From the NCBI GenBank assembly GCA_036785325.1, contig JAXIVH010000033.1, forward strand, positions 397,702 to 461,701: a stretch of 64,000 nucleotides of DNA. Direction: 5' to 3'. The notes below the pieces were generated by a model that saw only the letters and a program-made list of their open reading frames with translations, was not told the origin of the DNA and did no database searches. Below, in pieces: positions 11,606 to 22,243 of this stretch (its first letter is position 1; each line of letters begins with the position of its first letter). Source of the stretch: Urophycis tenuis. Taxonomy: Eukaryota; Chordata; Actinopteri; Gadiformes; Phycidae. Made by a program: the position numbers and the translations under genes.

Positions 11606-14045
11606 CCGTATGTAATGATCAGAATGGTCATTACATACGGATTACTAGCGAGTTAAAAAGCCGTTCTTGATAAAGAACGGTTATGTCACGTTAGATCAAG
11701 ACATTCAGAAAGTAATCCATAATAAACTACATAGCTGTATATTATATAAAGCAATCGTATCACATAGTCATATCTGTTGATAAAAAACGTATAAAACTTT
11801 TGCCTTCATTTCTACTCGAAACTTTTTTTAACTCGCTAGTAATCCGTATGTAATGGCCAGAATGGTCTGGTCCCTCTACCGGTGTGGCAATGAATTGCAT
11901 TTTGAGACGTAAACCCAACGCAATCCCTCCGCAGAAGTATCACGGGCTCATGACGGCGTCCGAGCAACGGCGTGGCCATTGCGTGATCACGACGCGATCC
12001 CTACGCAGAAGTATAAACCAGGCTTAACTCCACAGTCGGACTATTGAGCATTACTGGGCTTGGTAAAGTGCCTTGTCAAGTCACTGTAAAGTCACTTGAC
12101 ACAGGAATTAATGTGTTGATGTATTGCTTACATACACAATTCCTTTGTACCATCAACCATTTTGTTTGTCTATTAGTGTCCTATCAAACCTATCAGTGAC
12201 CTGTCAAACCTATCAGTGACCTATCAATCCTATCAGTGACCTATCAAACCTATCAGTGACCTACCAAACCTATCAATGACCCGTCAACCTATCAGTGACC
12301 CATCAAACCTATCAGTGACCTATCAAACCTATCAGTGACCTATCAATCCTATCAGTGACCTATCAAACCTATCAGTGACCTATCAAACCTATCAGTGACC
12401 TATCAAACCTATCAGTGACCTATCAAACCTATCAGTGACCTATCAAACCTATCAGTGACCTATCAATCCTATCAGTGACCTATCAAATCTATCAGTGACC
12501 TATCAAACCTATCAGTGACCTATCAAACCTATCAGTGACCCATCAAACCTATCAGTGACCCATCAAACCTATCAGTGACCCATCAAACCTATCAGTGACC
12601 TATCAAACCTATCAGTGACCTATCAAACCTATCAGTGACCTATCAAACCTATCAGTGACCTGTCAACCTGAAGAGTGCTCAACACAGCCTCCCCTGCTGG
12701 AACACAGGCGTTCTCTAGCTGGGGCGCTGGCGGTGTCATGCAGAACACACACTGCACACATCCACCACGGACGGAGGTTCCACGCGTTCCACTCACCAGC
12801 AACTCCCTGTCATCCGAGCCTCTGTTGGTGAACACCACACACCTAGGAGACAAGCATGTGGGAGGAATGACATCCTGTGCATGAACATAATAACAAGGCC
12901 AACATATATATAACATATATACAGACAGACAGACAGACAGGCGGGCAGACAGGCAGGCAGACAGACAGGCAGGCAGACAGAATGGCAGGCAGACAGACAG
13001 GCAGGCAGGCAGACAGACAGACAGACAGGCAGGCAGACAGACAGACAGACAGAAAGGCAGACAGACAGGCAGACAGACAGACAGACAGGCAGGCAGACAG
13101 ACAGAAAGGCAGGCAGGCAGACAGACAGACAGACAGACAGACAGACAGGCAGGCAGGCAGACAGACAGGCAGGCAGACAGACAGAAAGGCAGGCAGACAG
13201 ACAGACAGACAGACAGACAGACAGGCAGGCAGGCAGACAGACAGACAGGCAGGCAGACAGACAGACAGGCAGGCAGGTAGACAGGCAGACAGACAGAGAG
13301 CAGACCACGGTGGCCTCCACCGACCTGTAGCCACGCCGGGTGGCCTGCCTGACCACGTCATAGACGTAGAGATGCTGGCTGTTGGACCCTATCCCGGGCA
13401 GGATGAGCACGGTGGGCCGCGTGGCGGACGCCGGGTAGGCCGGGCTGAACACGTTGTCCACCCAGTCCAGGGAGATCCAGTCGCCGTCCGCTGTCGGCAG
13501 AGCCTCGCTGCGTAGTAACCAGACACACGTTCATCCTCTTAAAAGCAACAAACAGGGATCTAAAGGGCAGACTGGATGGAGGAACGTCACCGCCAAGAAC
13601 AAGGACCCTACTTCCGATAGACGACACGGGGTGTGGACTTGATGAGCAGCGGGAGAATGGTCTGGAGCCGGCCCCCCCAGCACCACGGCGTGGGACAGAA
13701 GCGGCGGGCCACCACGGGGCAGTGCTTGAGGAGGAAAGCCCGGAACGCGTCGCTGCACACCAGCACCGGCACCTGGCCCACAACACAGCGCATTAAGATT
13801 TCATTTGAAACGATGAAAGGTGAATAGATTAAGCGCTCGCGTTGACCTGAATCATAGATCACAACAAGATACTAAAGATAATACAAGACAATACAAAGAT
13901 AATACAGAAACATACTCATCCAACTTACCTTGCACTTGCGAGCCCACAGATAGTACATGAGGACCACGATGCAGAGGGCTAAGGTGACGGGCCTGGGGAG
14001 ATACGTGCTCAGCCCCGTCCCTTCCAGGTGCGATGATAGAGGCAT
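8739..14045 (-). CDS. abhd1: abhd1-type alpha/beta hydrolase (abhydrolase domain-containing 1), nine exons, complete
   Basis: Exons on the minus strand: 14045-13929, 13772-13612, 13507-13325, 12842-12797, 11133-11021, 10922-10749, 10644-10596, 10472-10307, 8938-8739. Total 1,209 bp, 402 aa, close to human ABHD1 (about 405). Exon 1 gives a short N terminus and one membrane segment (VTLALCIVVLMYYLWA). The fold follows with TPWCWGGRLQT, LILPGIGSNS, CVVFTNRG, the nucleophile elbow GMSLGG (Ser), ADDPMSP (acid Asp) and GGHLGFLEG (His). The serine-aspartate-histidine triad is intact, so a membrane-anchored serine hydrolase of the ABHD1/ABHD3 group (AB hydrolase-4 family) is expected. The substrate is not established by sequence; ABHD3 acts on phospholipids. 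ABHD1 is preferred over ABHD3 because NRKVMDKVVDVDHV and VALLVTAHGGHLGFLEGLLP are closer to ABHD1 as I remember it. All exon phases agree. Introns carry many tandem arrays. Confidence 0.85.
8939..9341. repeat. 58-bp minisatellite (about 7 copies) starting at the abhd1 exon 9 acceptor
   Basis: A 58-bp unit containing CCATGGGGAGACCTTAGAGA and GGTACAGAGTCAGGTT repeats about seven times. The first copy overlaps the abhd1 exon 9 splice junction, so later copies carry TCTCTAAG/GTCTCCCCATGG on the minus strand, a near copy of the real acceptor and first exon bases. Confidence 0.9.
9342..9700 (-). mobile_element. 3' end of a non-LTR/SINE-type fish repeat, reverse orientation
   Basis: It begins ATTAGATTAGATTACATTCA then ACTTTATTGTCATTGTACAG and CTAACCAGAAGTGCAA. 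The reverse complement of this end matches the plus-strand sequence at 29756-30022 (TTCTGGTTAGAACGCCAACT and CAATAAAGTTTAATCTAATC). Downstream, 9470-9545 holds short tandem GTAAGTACATAAAGTGACA units. It is in abhd1 intron 8. The family name is unknown. Confidence 0.7.
10157..10266. repeat. C-rich/G-rich minisatellite in abhd1 intron 8
   Basis: Repeated runs of 7-14 C separated by AGGCTCT or AGGCCCT. On the abhd1 sense (minus) strand these are G-runs next to exon 8, with potential to form G-quadruplexes. Confidence 0.9.
11240..12027. mobile_element. Non-autonomous TIR element (MITE-like) in abhd1 intron 4, with internal inverted repeat
   Basis: The left end GCTTCGTTTATACTTCCGCG and the reverse complement of the right end (GCCTGGTTTATACTTCTGCG) form imperfect terminal inverted repeats. 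No ORF for a transposase. Internally, (AT)n and (GT)n occupy 11521-11605. A perfect 24-bp inverted repeat pairs 11631-11654 with 11830-11853 (AACTCGCTAGTAATCCGTAT core). A relative lies at 19484-19875 with long stretches of near identity (GGAGATCGCTTTTCCGGTTT, GTAAACACAGCCTTGATAAA). The superfamily is undetermined. Confidence 0.7.
11521..11605. repeat. (AT)n(GT)n compound microsatellite
   Basis: About 31 AT units followed by about 11 GT units, inside the MITE in abhd1 intron 4. Confidence 0.95.
12170..12665. repeat. 20-bp minisatellite, about 24 copies, in abhd1 intron 4
   Basis: The unit is CCTATCAAACCTATCAGTGA with few variants. It is close to exon 4 (12797-12842) but does not overlap it. 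Confidence 0.95.
12920..13298. repeat. (CAGA/CAGG)n tetranucleotide array in abhd1 intron 3
   Basis: About 380 bp of mixed CAGA and CAGG units, ending 27 bp from the exon 3 donor. Open frames through it on both strands (Gln/Thr/Asp/Arg or Cys/Leu/Ser/Val repeats) are artefacts. Confidence 0.95.
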
Positions 14046-14454
14046 GACTGTAGGTGACTATAGGTGATGCTGCGGAGGACCATGGACCGCTCCGGCTCTC
14101 TGTGGCGCAGGGATGACGGTGATGTTTCACCGCACGCAGAGATAACCCCAGCTGAATCGCGATTGTCAGAGAAAATAACCACAAAAAACGCATTCACGCA
14201 AGTACTATCATCACCCCCCCCGCCGAGAACAGCTGCTTGGCGATCGCACCACCTCGGTGAGCGGACGGTTCAGCTTGTTACGGTTCCTCTGCTCCCAGAT
14301 GGCCGTGTCGTTCGGGGTGGTCCTGCCCTGCAGTGTTTCTCCGACCCGTCAGACAGGTTGTTCTCCTCGCTCCACTGACAGGACGCGGAGCAGCATCGCA
14401 GACTTTTGGTCGCCCCGGGTGAGGGTGAGGTCGTGAGGAGGAGCGAGAGGAACG

Positions 14455-14560
14455 CGAACAAGGGAGGAACCATAAATATATACAGAAGACTAGATGTCTT
14501 ACGGCGGGGTCTAGAACGTCCGCACAGGTCGGCCATCTTACTACAGGTAAGCTGTCTGTC
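14455..14560 (-). repeat. Dispersed repeat overlapping the abhd1 5' flank
   Basis: The reverse complement contains CCTGTAGTAAGATGGCCG, TGTGCGGACGTTC and TCTAGTCTTCTGTATATAT. The same string order occurs on the plus strand at about 18860-18962. It lies about 400 bp upstream of the abhd1 start codon. Confidence 0.6.
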
Positions 14561-14614
14561 AGAATCGGTTTATTGTGCTTTGGCCTTTACAAAGCTATTG
14601 TGAATAAGTATCTT

Positions 14615-15009
14615 AAGTGTAAGTATCCATCCATCCATCCATTATCGAAACCGCTTATCCTCTACAAGGGTCGCGGGGGGGATGGAGCCAATCCCAGCTG
14701 CAACGGGCGAGAGGTGGGGTACACCCTGGACAGGTCGCCAGCCTATCACAGGGCTAACATATATAGACGAACAACCATTCACACTTACGGTCAATTTAGA
14801 GACACCAATTAACCTAATCCCCAACCTGCATGTTTTTGGTCTGTGGGAGGAAGCAGGAGTACCCGGTGAGAACCCACACAAGCACGGGGAGAACATGCAA
14901 ACTCCACACAGAAAGGTCCCGGGTCCCAGGTGGATTCGAACCCAGAACCCTCTTGCTGTGAGGCGACAGTGCTAACCACTGCACCACCGTGCCGCCCAAG
15001 TGTAAGTAT
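14615..15009 (-). mobile_element. RTE/Expander-like fish repeat with 12-bp target-site duplication
   Basis: The body runs 14627-14997, from a CCATCCATCCATC tract through GAGAACATGCAAACTCCACA to CTAACCACTGCACCACCGTG. It is flanked by exact duplicates AAGTGTAAGTAT at 14615-14626 and 14998-15009. The ATCC tract is the 3' tail, so the element lies on the minus strand. The sequence is a very common fish repeat; assignment to RTE/Expander is from memory of the ATCC tail. Confidence 0.75.
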
Positions 15010-15038
15010 GTGTTCTTAATTATTAATGTTTTTGTGTG

Positions 15039-15074
15039 CATGTCCTTGAAGTAAATAATTACTTCAAGGACATG
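15039..15074. repeat. Perfect hairpin, 16-bp arms, 4-nt loop
   Basis: Arm CATGTCCTTGAAGTAA, loop ATAA, then the exact reverse complement. Confidence 0.9.
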
Positions 15075-16269
15075 AAGTAAATATTTGAAGTAAATATTTG
15101 TGATATGCGCTTGTTTAAAAAAGACAGTTTGTCTTTGTGAGCTCCATGTTTACCTAAATGCAGGGCCGGCCCGAGGCATAAGTGAACTAAGCGGCCGCTT
15201 GGGGCCCCCTGGGCACCCCCCCCCCCCCCCCCAAAAAAAAATATATATATATATATATTTTTTTTATTTATTTATTTATTTATTTATTTTTTAGTTTTCA
15301 GGAATAATTGTCATTGTTGAACCCTTGTTGTTATTATTCTTCATTTTTAGTATTCAGTTTTGACTTTTAAGAAGTTGAAAATGTTAAAGTAAAGTTAAAA
15401 GTTTTAAAAACATAAGACTGAGGCACTTTAATTATTTAAGTATCTATTTATTTTTGTATTTGATTTAAATAAGACTTTTTTTTATTACATTATTTACATT
15501 TATATTGTCTATTTTTTTTTTATTTTGTTGTTGAAGATTGCACATTGAATGCCCATTTGCAGATCTGTTCCAAGTTTAAACAAATAAATGAATAAATGTG
15601 TGATTTCAGTACCCTCTAAGGTTAAAAAGACACTAGTTTGGGGTAAATAACTACTATATTAATACAACGGTGGATTACTCTCTTAATGGGGCCCCAGATC
15701 AAATACAGAATGTGGTATATCTTAATAGGGCTCCTTATTCATATAAAATGGGTTATGGGTTGATGTCTGAATGGGGCCCCTCAGGTAAATATCCCAGGAT
15801 ATGTGATGTGATATATCTGAAAGCCCTCTAAATCATGAAATTCTGCTTATGACACAATGTCTGTGTCGAACCCTGAATGTATGTAATCAATAATGGACTT
15901 AACTTTTAATCCAAAATATAGGCCAGGCCTTTAAAGTAGGCTTATGGTTTGGGGGGAGCTAAACCCAGTGCTGTATCTGTTTGCCTGTGCAGGCCCTGCA
16001 AGTCAGGTTACAGACTATGATTCTGAACAAATTAAGGTATAGCCCATCTCAGGGGCGGAGCGGGGGGGTGGCTTTCGGGGCTGAAGCCCCGAATCTCACT
16101 TCAAAAGCCCCAGATCTTTTTTAAGCTTTTGAAGTTATGACAACCAAATAGTTATTGTGTTAAATTAAATAACCATTAAATAGTATTGTCTTGAGCAGGC
16201 CCTGCAACTAAAAATGTAGTCTATGAATTAGAAGGGATTTAGGATTTGCCAGTGTCCAGCAGGTCACCC

Positions 16270-17295
16270 TAAAAGGGACTAGAATGCAGGAAATCGCATC
16301 TTGGAACAGACTGGACTGGAAATCTAACACCGATGCTGTATGCAAGAAGGGGATGAGCAGACTCTATTTCCTGAGGAAGCTGAGATCTTTCAACGTGTGC
16401 AGTAAGATGTTGGAGATCTTCTACCGGTCTGTTGTTGCTAGCACCATTTTATTTGCTGCTGTGTCGTAGGGTCGGCGGTTCGATTCCCTCCTCCAACTGT
16501 CTGCATGTCGTAGTGTCATGAGGACGACACTGAACCCCAGCTTGCTCCCCGGGCGCTGAACACGGCAGCCCACTGCTCCTATGTGATATAGGATGGGTCA
16601 AATGCAGAGAACCAATCCCGTCCCCCCTTCCCTTTTAGGCAATTTCCCTCAGGGATCAATAAAGTATGTCTGTCTGTCTGTCTGTGTGTTGGGGCAGGAG
16701 CACCAGAGCCAGTGACACCAACAGACTTGATAAAATTATCAAGAAGGCTGGCTCTGTACTAGGTCTCGGGCTAGAATCTTTTGAGTCTGTGGTGGAGAGG
16801 AGAATGCTGAAAAAACTGTTATCCATCATTGACAATGATCAGCACCCTCTCCATCACACAGTGGTCAGACAGCGGAGCACCTTCTCTCACAGGCTGCTCC
16901 AGCTCCGCTGTCGAAGGGACAGCTATAGGAAATCATTCCTACCACATTCCATTACACTGTACAATAACAGCCAATAACTTATTGCAACAGTCTCCTTGCA
17001 CCTTATATTTCATTTCATTATATTCTGTACACTGTTTCTGCGGGTCTGTGTTTCTTTAAAAATATTTGCACTAAAATTAGTTTAGGTTAGTTAAGATTAG
17101 TTTAGATTATATTTAGTTTACATTTTAGTTTATTTAGTTTTAGTTTATATTTTATATTTATATTTGTAATATATATATTTTATTTTTACATACACTTTTT
17201 ATTTCTAATCTATTCTGTGTATTTTAATGCTGCTGCTACATTGCAATTTCCCAGTTTGGGATTAATAAAGTATTTCTATTTCTATTTCTATTTCT
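16270..17295 (+). mobile_element. LINE reverse-transcriptase C-terminal fragment, interrupted by a SINE
   Basis: The translated pieces NTDAVCKKGMSRLYFLRKL and FYRSVVASTILFAAV stop at a SINE (about 16471-16684) and resume with SDTNRLDKIIKKAGSVLG and VVRQRSTFSHRLLQLRCR. This block is the C-terminal tail of a common fish non-LTR polyprotein. The 3' UTR ends CAGTTTGGGATTAATAAAGT and a (TATTTC)n tail. The clade (Rex1/CR1-like or RTE-like) is not decided. Confidence 0.75.
16470..16684 (+). mobile_element. tRNA-derived SINE nested in the LINE
   Basis: It contains a Pol III B-box-like GGTTCGATTCC, then the body GGGTCAAATGCAGAGAACCA and the tail CAGGGATCAATAAAGTATGT with (CTGT)n. Removing it rejoins the LINE frame (GCTGTGTG). 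A short target duplication CTGTGT is compatible with both edges. It is related to the copies near 41.8, 46.6 and 59.7 kb. Confidence 0.75.
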
Positions 17296-17439
17296 TAGAA
17301 ATTAAAAATTTTCCGGCCGGCTCTGCCTAAATGTTTGCAAAAGAAAAAAGCTAATAATATTGTCTCTCGTATTGTCTCATCTTCTCGCTTAAAGATCTGT
17401 ACCTTGCCATGGTGAGCGAGCTTCTCAACTAAACAGGTC

Positions 17440-18850
17440 TTGTCTTGTGTTTGTGTAGTGTACTTATTAATACTAACGTCTTATAGTAATACACTCTATT
17501 TCTCTTTCTTCCCCTCTTACCTCACTTGTGAGGTAAACCTTTACCAGTCATCAGTCACCCTTGTATTTGATGTCCCACTGACTCTCATCGCACCTGAAAT
17601 CCCATCCCTACAACTACCCTACCATCTCTTGTTGCTGTCCCCTTGCCCGGACTTCCTCGCCCGCACAGCCTAGCGACCCACAACTTGGCTCTACTTGCCC
17701 TTGCCCTATGACAATTCCTAATCCCTATGGACAATTTATCTCCTACACTGGACTGAGACATGAGGCATGTGTAATGTTTTGGCGCCCTCTAAGTAAAATC
17801 TAATCAATATTTAATTTAAATGTATGTGTTTGTGAATTGCCGTGTGTGGGTGAAAGTTTTTGTTGAAAATTAGCTTGTCATTTGAAGGGTGTGCTTCTGT
17901 GTGCGCCTATGTCTCTATCTGTGTCTAACACACTCTCGCAAACACACACTCACTCTGGCATAAAAAGAATTGGTTTAACTCCACTGAACTTGGAGATGAT
18001 GGCTGCTGAGGCTGAAGTGGCTGTGGACCCAGCTGGATGAGGACCACCTTTTTTTTAAGGATTCATTATGCTTCTGCAGCACCTTTGTTCAAACATTCTG
18101 ATTTTAGTAAATCTACAAAGATCTTTGAAAAGTAGGCCTACCTTTATAATATCTAATGAAGTAAATATTTGTAAACAATGTGTTTCAGACTGGTTTACTA
18201 CCATTTCGTGTAAAAAGGGGTGTAGTGGTAAAATAAGAGGTGGGTAAACTGGTTTACTACCATAACATGTAAATAGGGGTGTAGTGGTAAAATAAGAGGT
18301 GGGTAAACTATTACTGTAATTCTGTGATCGCAGTAAGGTTGACTGTGATATGCGCTTGTTTAAGAAAGACATACAGAACATATTTGATGATGCTGAAGGT
18401 TACTGTTTAATGTTTACACCAATACTAGTGGTAGGCCTACTAAATGATTCATACAGTGCATTTTGTGATTATGCTATATTATGAGGTGCATTAGATTTAT
18501 TGAGAGGTGGGTAAACTGTTCACTTAAGTTTAGCCTCCACTACAGCCCTGTACATGTAAAAATATTTTCATTCAAAATTGAAAATATGGATGTGTATGGT
18601 TATTTGTCTCAAGGCCTCAATTATTCATAAGTATGCAGTGTTATAAATACATGGTGTACAGGGTGGGGATTTCAACATGCAGCCTTTCTTATAGCCTATT
18701 TGTAAATATTGTAATCCCCATATTTCAGAACATTATTCTATTTTTTAGGACATAACATGATTATTCATAAGTATGCAGTGTCATAAATACACCTCTGACG
18801 GTTGAAAATTGAGCAAGTTGTGGTTAATTAAAAAGTACATTTACCCCTAC
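17440..18850. other. Intergenic stretch, no gene seen
   Basis: No supported exon. It holds an imperfect 65-bp direct duplication at 18183-18310 (GGTTTACTACCAT...AGAGGTGGGTAAAC) and a 9-bp-arm hairpin at 17517-17536. The string TGTGATATGCGCTTGTTTAA at about 18347 also occurs at about 15092. Confidence 0.55.
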
Positions 18851-18854
18851 CAAC

Positions 18855-18965
18855 ACTGTTATGGGGAGCGAGCTGCCTGTAGCAAGATGGCCGCCATGTG
18901 CGGACGTTCGACTCCGTTGGCCAGTGACGCGGAGTAGTCTTCTGTAAATATCTATGGGAGGAACG
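18855..18965 (+). repeat. Second copy of the repeat seen upstream of abhd1
   Basis: GCCTGTAGCAAGATGGCCGC, TGTGCGGACGTTC and TAGTCTTCTGTAAATAT match the reverse complement of 14455-14560. Confidence 0.6.
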
Positions 18966-19126
18966 ACATCGACAAGGAGGAGATATATGAATAAAAAAAA
19001 AAACGCAAAGCAACATCCGAAACATGTAACGGAAGCTGAAGTCCCGCCCACAGAAAGTCCCCACTCGCCCCCCCCCCCCCCCCCCCCCCCCTCCAAATCT
19101 GATCATAAGGTTGAGATGAAAAACTG

Positions 19127-20419
19127 TTCAGCCCAGTGGCGCGGGAAGTGGGGGTGCGGCAGGTGCTGCAGCACCCCCTGTTGGCGAAGCTTTAAAGACC
19201 CACTCCGGCAAAATTTGACTTTTTTACCCTTTTAACATTTCCTACTAGTGGTATATATGTATTTCAACACATAGTACGATCGAAATATGTCGTAAACCGA
19301 TTCATGAGGATTTCTGGTTTGAAATGTCACTGAACCTCCGCAAGTCACAAAAACACTCCGTTTTTCCTGTCCTCATGTCGTCATGAAGATGTGGAACCAA
19401 TCAAAAACTGACTTTCAAGTAAGACCCGCCCCCTGCGCCAGAGCAGGCCACTGTGAAGGCTGGGTTAATATGGGCTGAGTATGCTTCGTTTATGCTTCCG
19501 CGTCGAGGCAACGATGGGGGGGTTCCGCACATAGACATATGGTTCCGCACCCTTTACGGACCCTTTACGAACCCTTTACGTCCTTGACGTGAACCTCCCA
19601 AAATCCTAGACGCGCGTCGAGGCGAAGCAACCCCAAACGCAGCGGCTTTTGGCTGTGATTGGTCCGCGAACTACATTAACTGGAGATCGCTTTTCCGGTT
19701 TCCACTCGTAAACACCGCCACGATGTAAACACAGCCTTGATAAATGCTTGGACTGATTGGCGACAACATATATATACACATAACTTTTGCCTTAATTTCT
19801 ATAAACTTTTTTTTAAACTCGCTAGTAACCCGTATGTATGACCGCAATCCCTACGCATAACTACAAACCAGCCGCAGATTATGCGGCTTGGGCAAGAACA
19901 ACCCCTTGCCTGAAACCATGAAGAAGGTCTGAACACCTTCTGTGTAAAAGCTATACAATTCTTTATTAGTTGGGTCAAAAATGTTTGAATGTGCTCCTTT
20001 TTTAAATAAAACGAAAATGTCAGGGGTCGATCAATGTCCGGAGTGGGTCTTTAAAATAAGCATCGTAATCTACCACTGATCCTGGCGCATCAAGCTCTTT
20101 TTAACAGACAATTTGATAATGGATATATTGCTAATAATATACAATTTACATTGACTGCACTAGGCAAATAACATTTTAGTTTGTATGCACGCATTTACAC
20201 AGATATTTAGATTATTTTTTCATCGCTGGTCTTTGGAGCTCGCTTGTTGCGATATAGTTTCTGTGCACTGTCAGCTCATCTGTTCTTCATGTAGGGGAGG
20301 GCGAGTGTTTTTTTTTTTGTTTTTTGAAAGGAGACGGAGGTCTCTCCCCCCCCCCCCCCCCCCCCCCCCGCCCCGCACCGCACCCCCTGCCGAAAATGTC
20401 TTCCTGCGCGCCTTCAGCC
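19127..20419. mobile_element. Nested inverted-repeat DNA elements (three layers, outer layer tentative)
   Basis: Outer layer: duplicated TTCAGCC at 19127-19133 and 20413-20419, with weakly inverted ends (GGCGCGGGAAG / GGCGCGCAGGAAG reverse complement) and GGGGTGCGG near both; hAT-like but decayed. Middle layer: 19196-20050, bounded by TTAA and by inverted ends AGACCCACTCCGG. Inner layer: 19484-19875, a relative of the MITE in abhd1 intron 4. No transposase ORF in any layer. Poly-C runs at 19069-19092 and 20347-20369. Confidence 0.6.
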
Positions 20420-20507
20420 ACGCAATAAACATGATGAAATAAAATATTTGGCTTTGTCCACTGTGTCATCCGAAACAGTTCGGGTTTGGCCAAATGGTAG
20501 TGTCCCT

Positions 20508-20512
<5 letters not shown>

Positions 20513-20570
<58 letters not shown>
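20513..20570. repeat. (GT)n microsatellite
   Basis: About 28 uninterrupted GT units. Confidence 0.95.
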
Positions 20571-20571
<1 letters not shown>

Positions 20572-20691
20572 GTGCTAAGAAAATTAAAAAACAAACTTAA
20601 AATAAATTGGGTTTTTTTGTCAATGTATCCATGTGTGTGTAGTTGAACATCCTGCTGCAGCTCAGCTGAGAAGGGTCCTGTATGTCTGCAG

Positions 20692-21757
20692 GACGGGGGC
20701 GTGACTTGTAGTAGGCGTAAATTGTACTAGGCGTAACTTGTAGTAGGAGGCGTGTAATTTTCTAAATCACGCATTACGCCAATAGTAGAATACTAGGCTA
20801 TCCGTCGAAGTCGAAAGTCAAAAGTCATTATTGCCTTTGTATTCTATCAGGCCTTGAGCGTAGAAGACAACCTGGACCTGGCATGAAGTTTACACGGCAT
20901 ATAAAGGCCGACTTTTTAAGCCCGAAATGTCTTCAATAAAATTATTTGATTTATTCATCTGCTGTCTTTTTGTTAAAGGTATGAAGGGATAAAGTAGGCT
21001 AAACTTATGCCGGTTCCCCCACGTTAAACTGCTATGTGCATTAAATGTCATTGTAAAATTGTAATAGGCTTATTTTCTTAATGCATAATATGACTCAGGG
21101 ATGTCAGTTTCACGTAAGCCAGTAAGGCTATGATTAAGCTAATCAAGAGCATATTTTTTAATGAGTGGGTCGGGTGCATTATTTTTATATAAGGCCTAAT
21201 AACATTTGCGGTCCGAGTTGCGGTCATTGATGTACCTTTGGTGTAATTATTGTTCGTGTTTTATGATGTCTTATAAATGGTTGTGGGGGGTCTAGCATAG
21301 TAGACACACACGGGGGCGCTGTGGGTCACGCAAGAGTATTTTAAGTTATAGCAGAGCTGAAGAAGAGTTGAATTATTTTTTTCTACATTCAGTACGTGGT
21401 CTCACGCTTGTATATTAATACAGCAAATGTGATGTTATGAGCTAGTAACATTAAAAACTTCAGTTCCCAGCATGCTCAGCGCTAAACTGGATGCGCACTC
21501 AGCCCTTCACGCAGCCATGCATTGTTGTTGGTAGAGTCCTATATTAGGACTCTAGTTGTTGGTAGTTCACGTATGTACTGACTTGCTGCAGGAGACTTGA
21601 TTTAACACGGCTCGTCAAGATTCACGCATAAGATGTGGACATAACAGCAAACACGACAGTACCCGCGTACCACTGCTAATCTTAATTCCGCGATTTAGAA
21701 AAGTACAAGACACGCCTCCTACTACAAGTTACGCCTAGTACAAGTTACGCCTCCGTC
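20692..21757. mobile_element. 1.07-kb element with about 70-bp terminal inverted repeats
   Basis: The left end (20692-20771) and the reverse complement of the right end (21690-21757) share GGCGTAACTTGTAGTAGGAG and neighbouring blocks; the left end has an extra internal copy of a TAGGCGTAA-type unit. TGCAGGAC occurs at both flanks. No ORF of transposase size lies inside. A perfect 10-bp-arm hairpin at 21532-21554 lies between two TTGTTGGTAG copies. Confidence 0.7.
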
Positions 21758-22099
21758 TTGCAGGACGCAGGAGATCAGCTCGGTCTGTTCCCATATGGGC
21801 AGCGTTCCTCCTCCGCCTGTAGGGGGCGCCAGAGAGCCAGAGCACACTGTAGAGGCTGCGCTGCGTGTCTCCACGTTCTAAAGTTGGTACGCTTTTTAAT
21901 TTGGAGGAATTGGTTTACAGAGATGTAGTGACGGTGCGGTGGCACCATGTGACTTGGATTACATACACGACTGAGGGCCACTAGGAGGAGGGCATGAGAT
22001 TATTACGAGATGTTTACTGGCAGACAGAAGATTAATGAAAGAGCAGAACCGTTTGGGTAATCCTACCGGAAAGAGACGAAGATCTGTTATCTACTGGGC

Positions 22100-22141
22100 T
22101 CAACAGAACCCGCCACCGCAGCCTCCGAGTAACTTGGATTT
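22100..22141 (-). pseudogene. Fragment of a 7SL RNA gene
   Basis: The plus-strand text AACCCGCCACCGCAGCCTCC then GAGTAACTTGGATT aligns with the matching part of the minus-strand 7SL gene (AACCGCAAACCTCAGCCTCC then CAGTGGCTTGGATT). Only the Alu-domain stretch is visible. A weaker fragment (CTGCCACCCTCAGCCTCCC) sits at about 22708-22726. Confidence 0.5.
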
Positions 22142-22243
22142 TGTTCCTCTGTTTTAGAAAAAAAAAAAATCAGAATTTTTATTCCAACTGTATTATACCG
22201 CTTAGAACATGTACAACAAACATGTATACATTTAATTTATTAC

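Larger units (their letters stand above)
15153..17333. mobile_element. hAT-type DNA transposon (non-autonomous), carrying a nested LINE and SINE
   Basis: Exact 8-bp target duplications CCTAAATG flank it at 15153-15160 and 17326-17333. The ends form an 11-bp inverted repeat with one mismatch (CAGGGCCGGCC versus the reverse complement of GGCCGGCTCTG). An 8-bp duplication with CAG...CTG ends is the hAT hallmark. No transposase ORF remains. AT-rich internal DNA contains homopolymers at about 15217-15290, two GGGGCCCC-type motifs near 15690-15780, and the LINE/SINE insertion at about 16270-17300. Confidence 0.75.

Noticed and set aside
12793..13515. ORFs of 172-222 aa on both strands
   Set aside because: They run through the CAGA/CAGG array; only the parts matching abhd1 exons 3 and 4 are coding.
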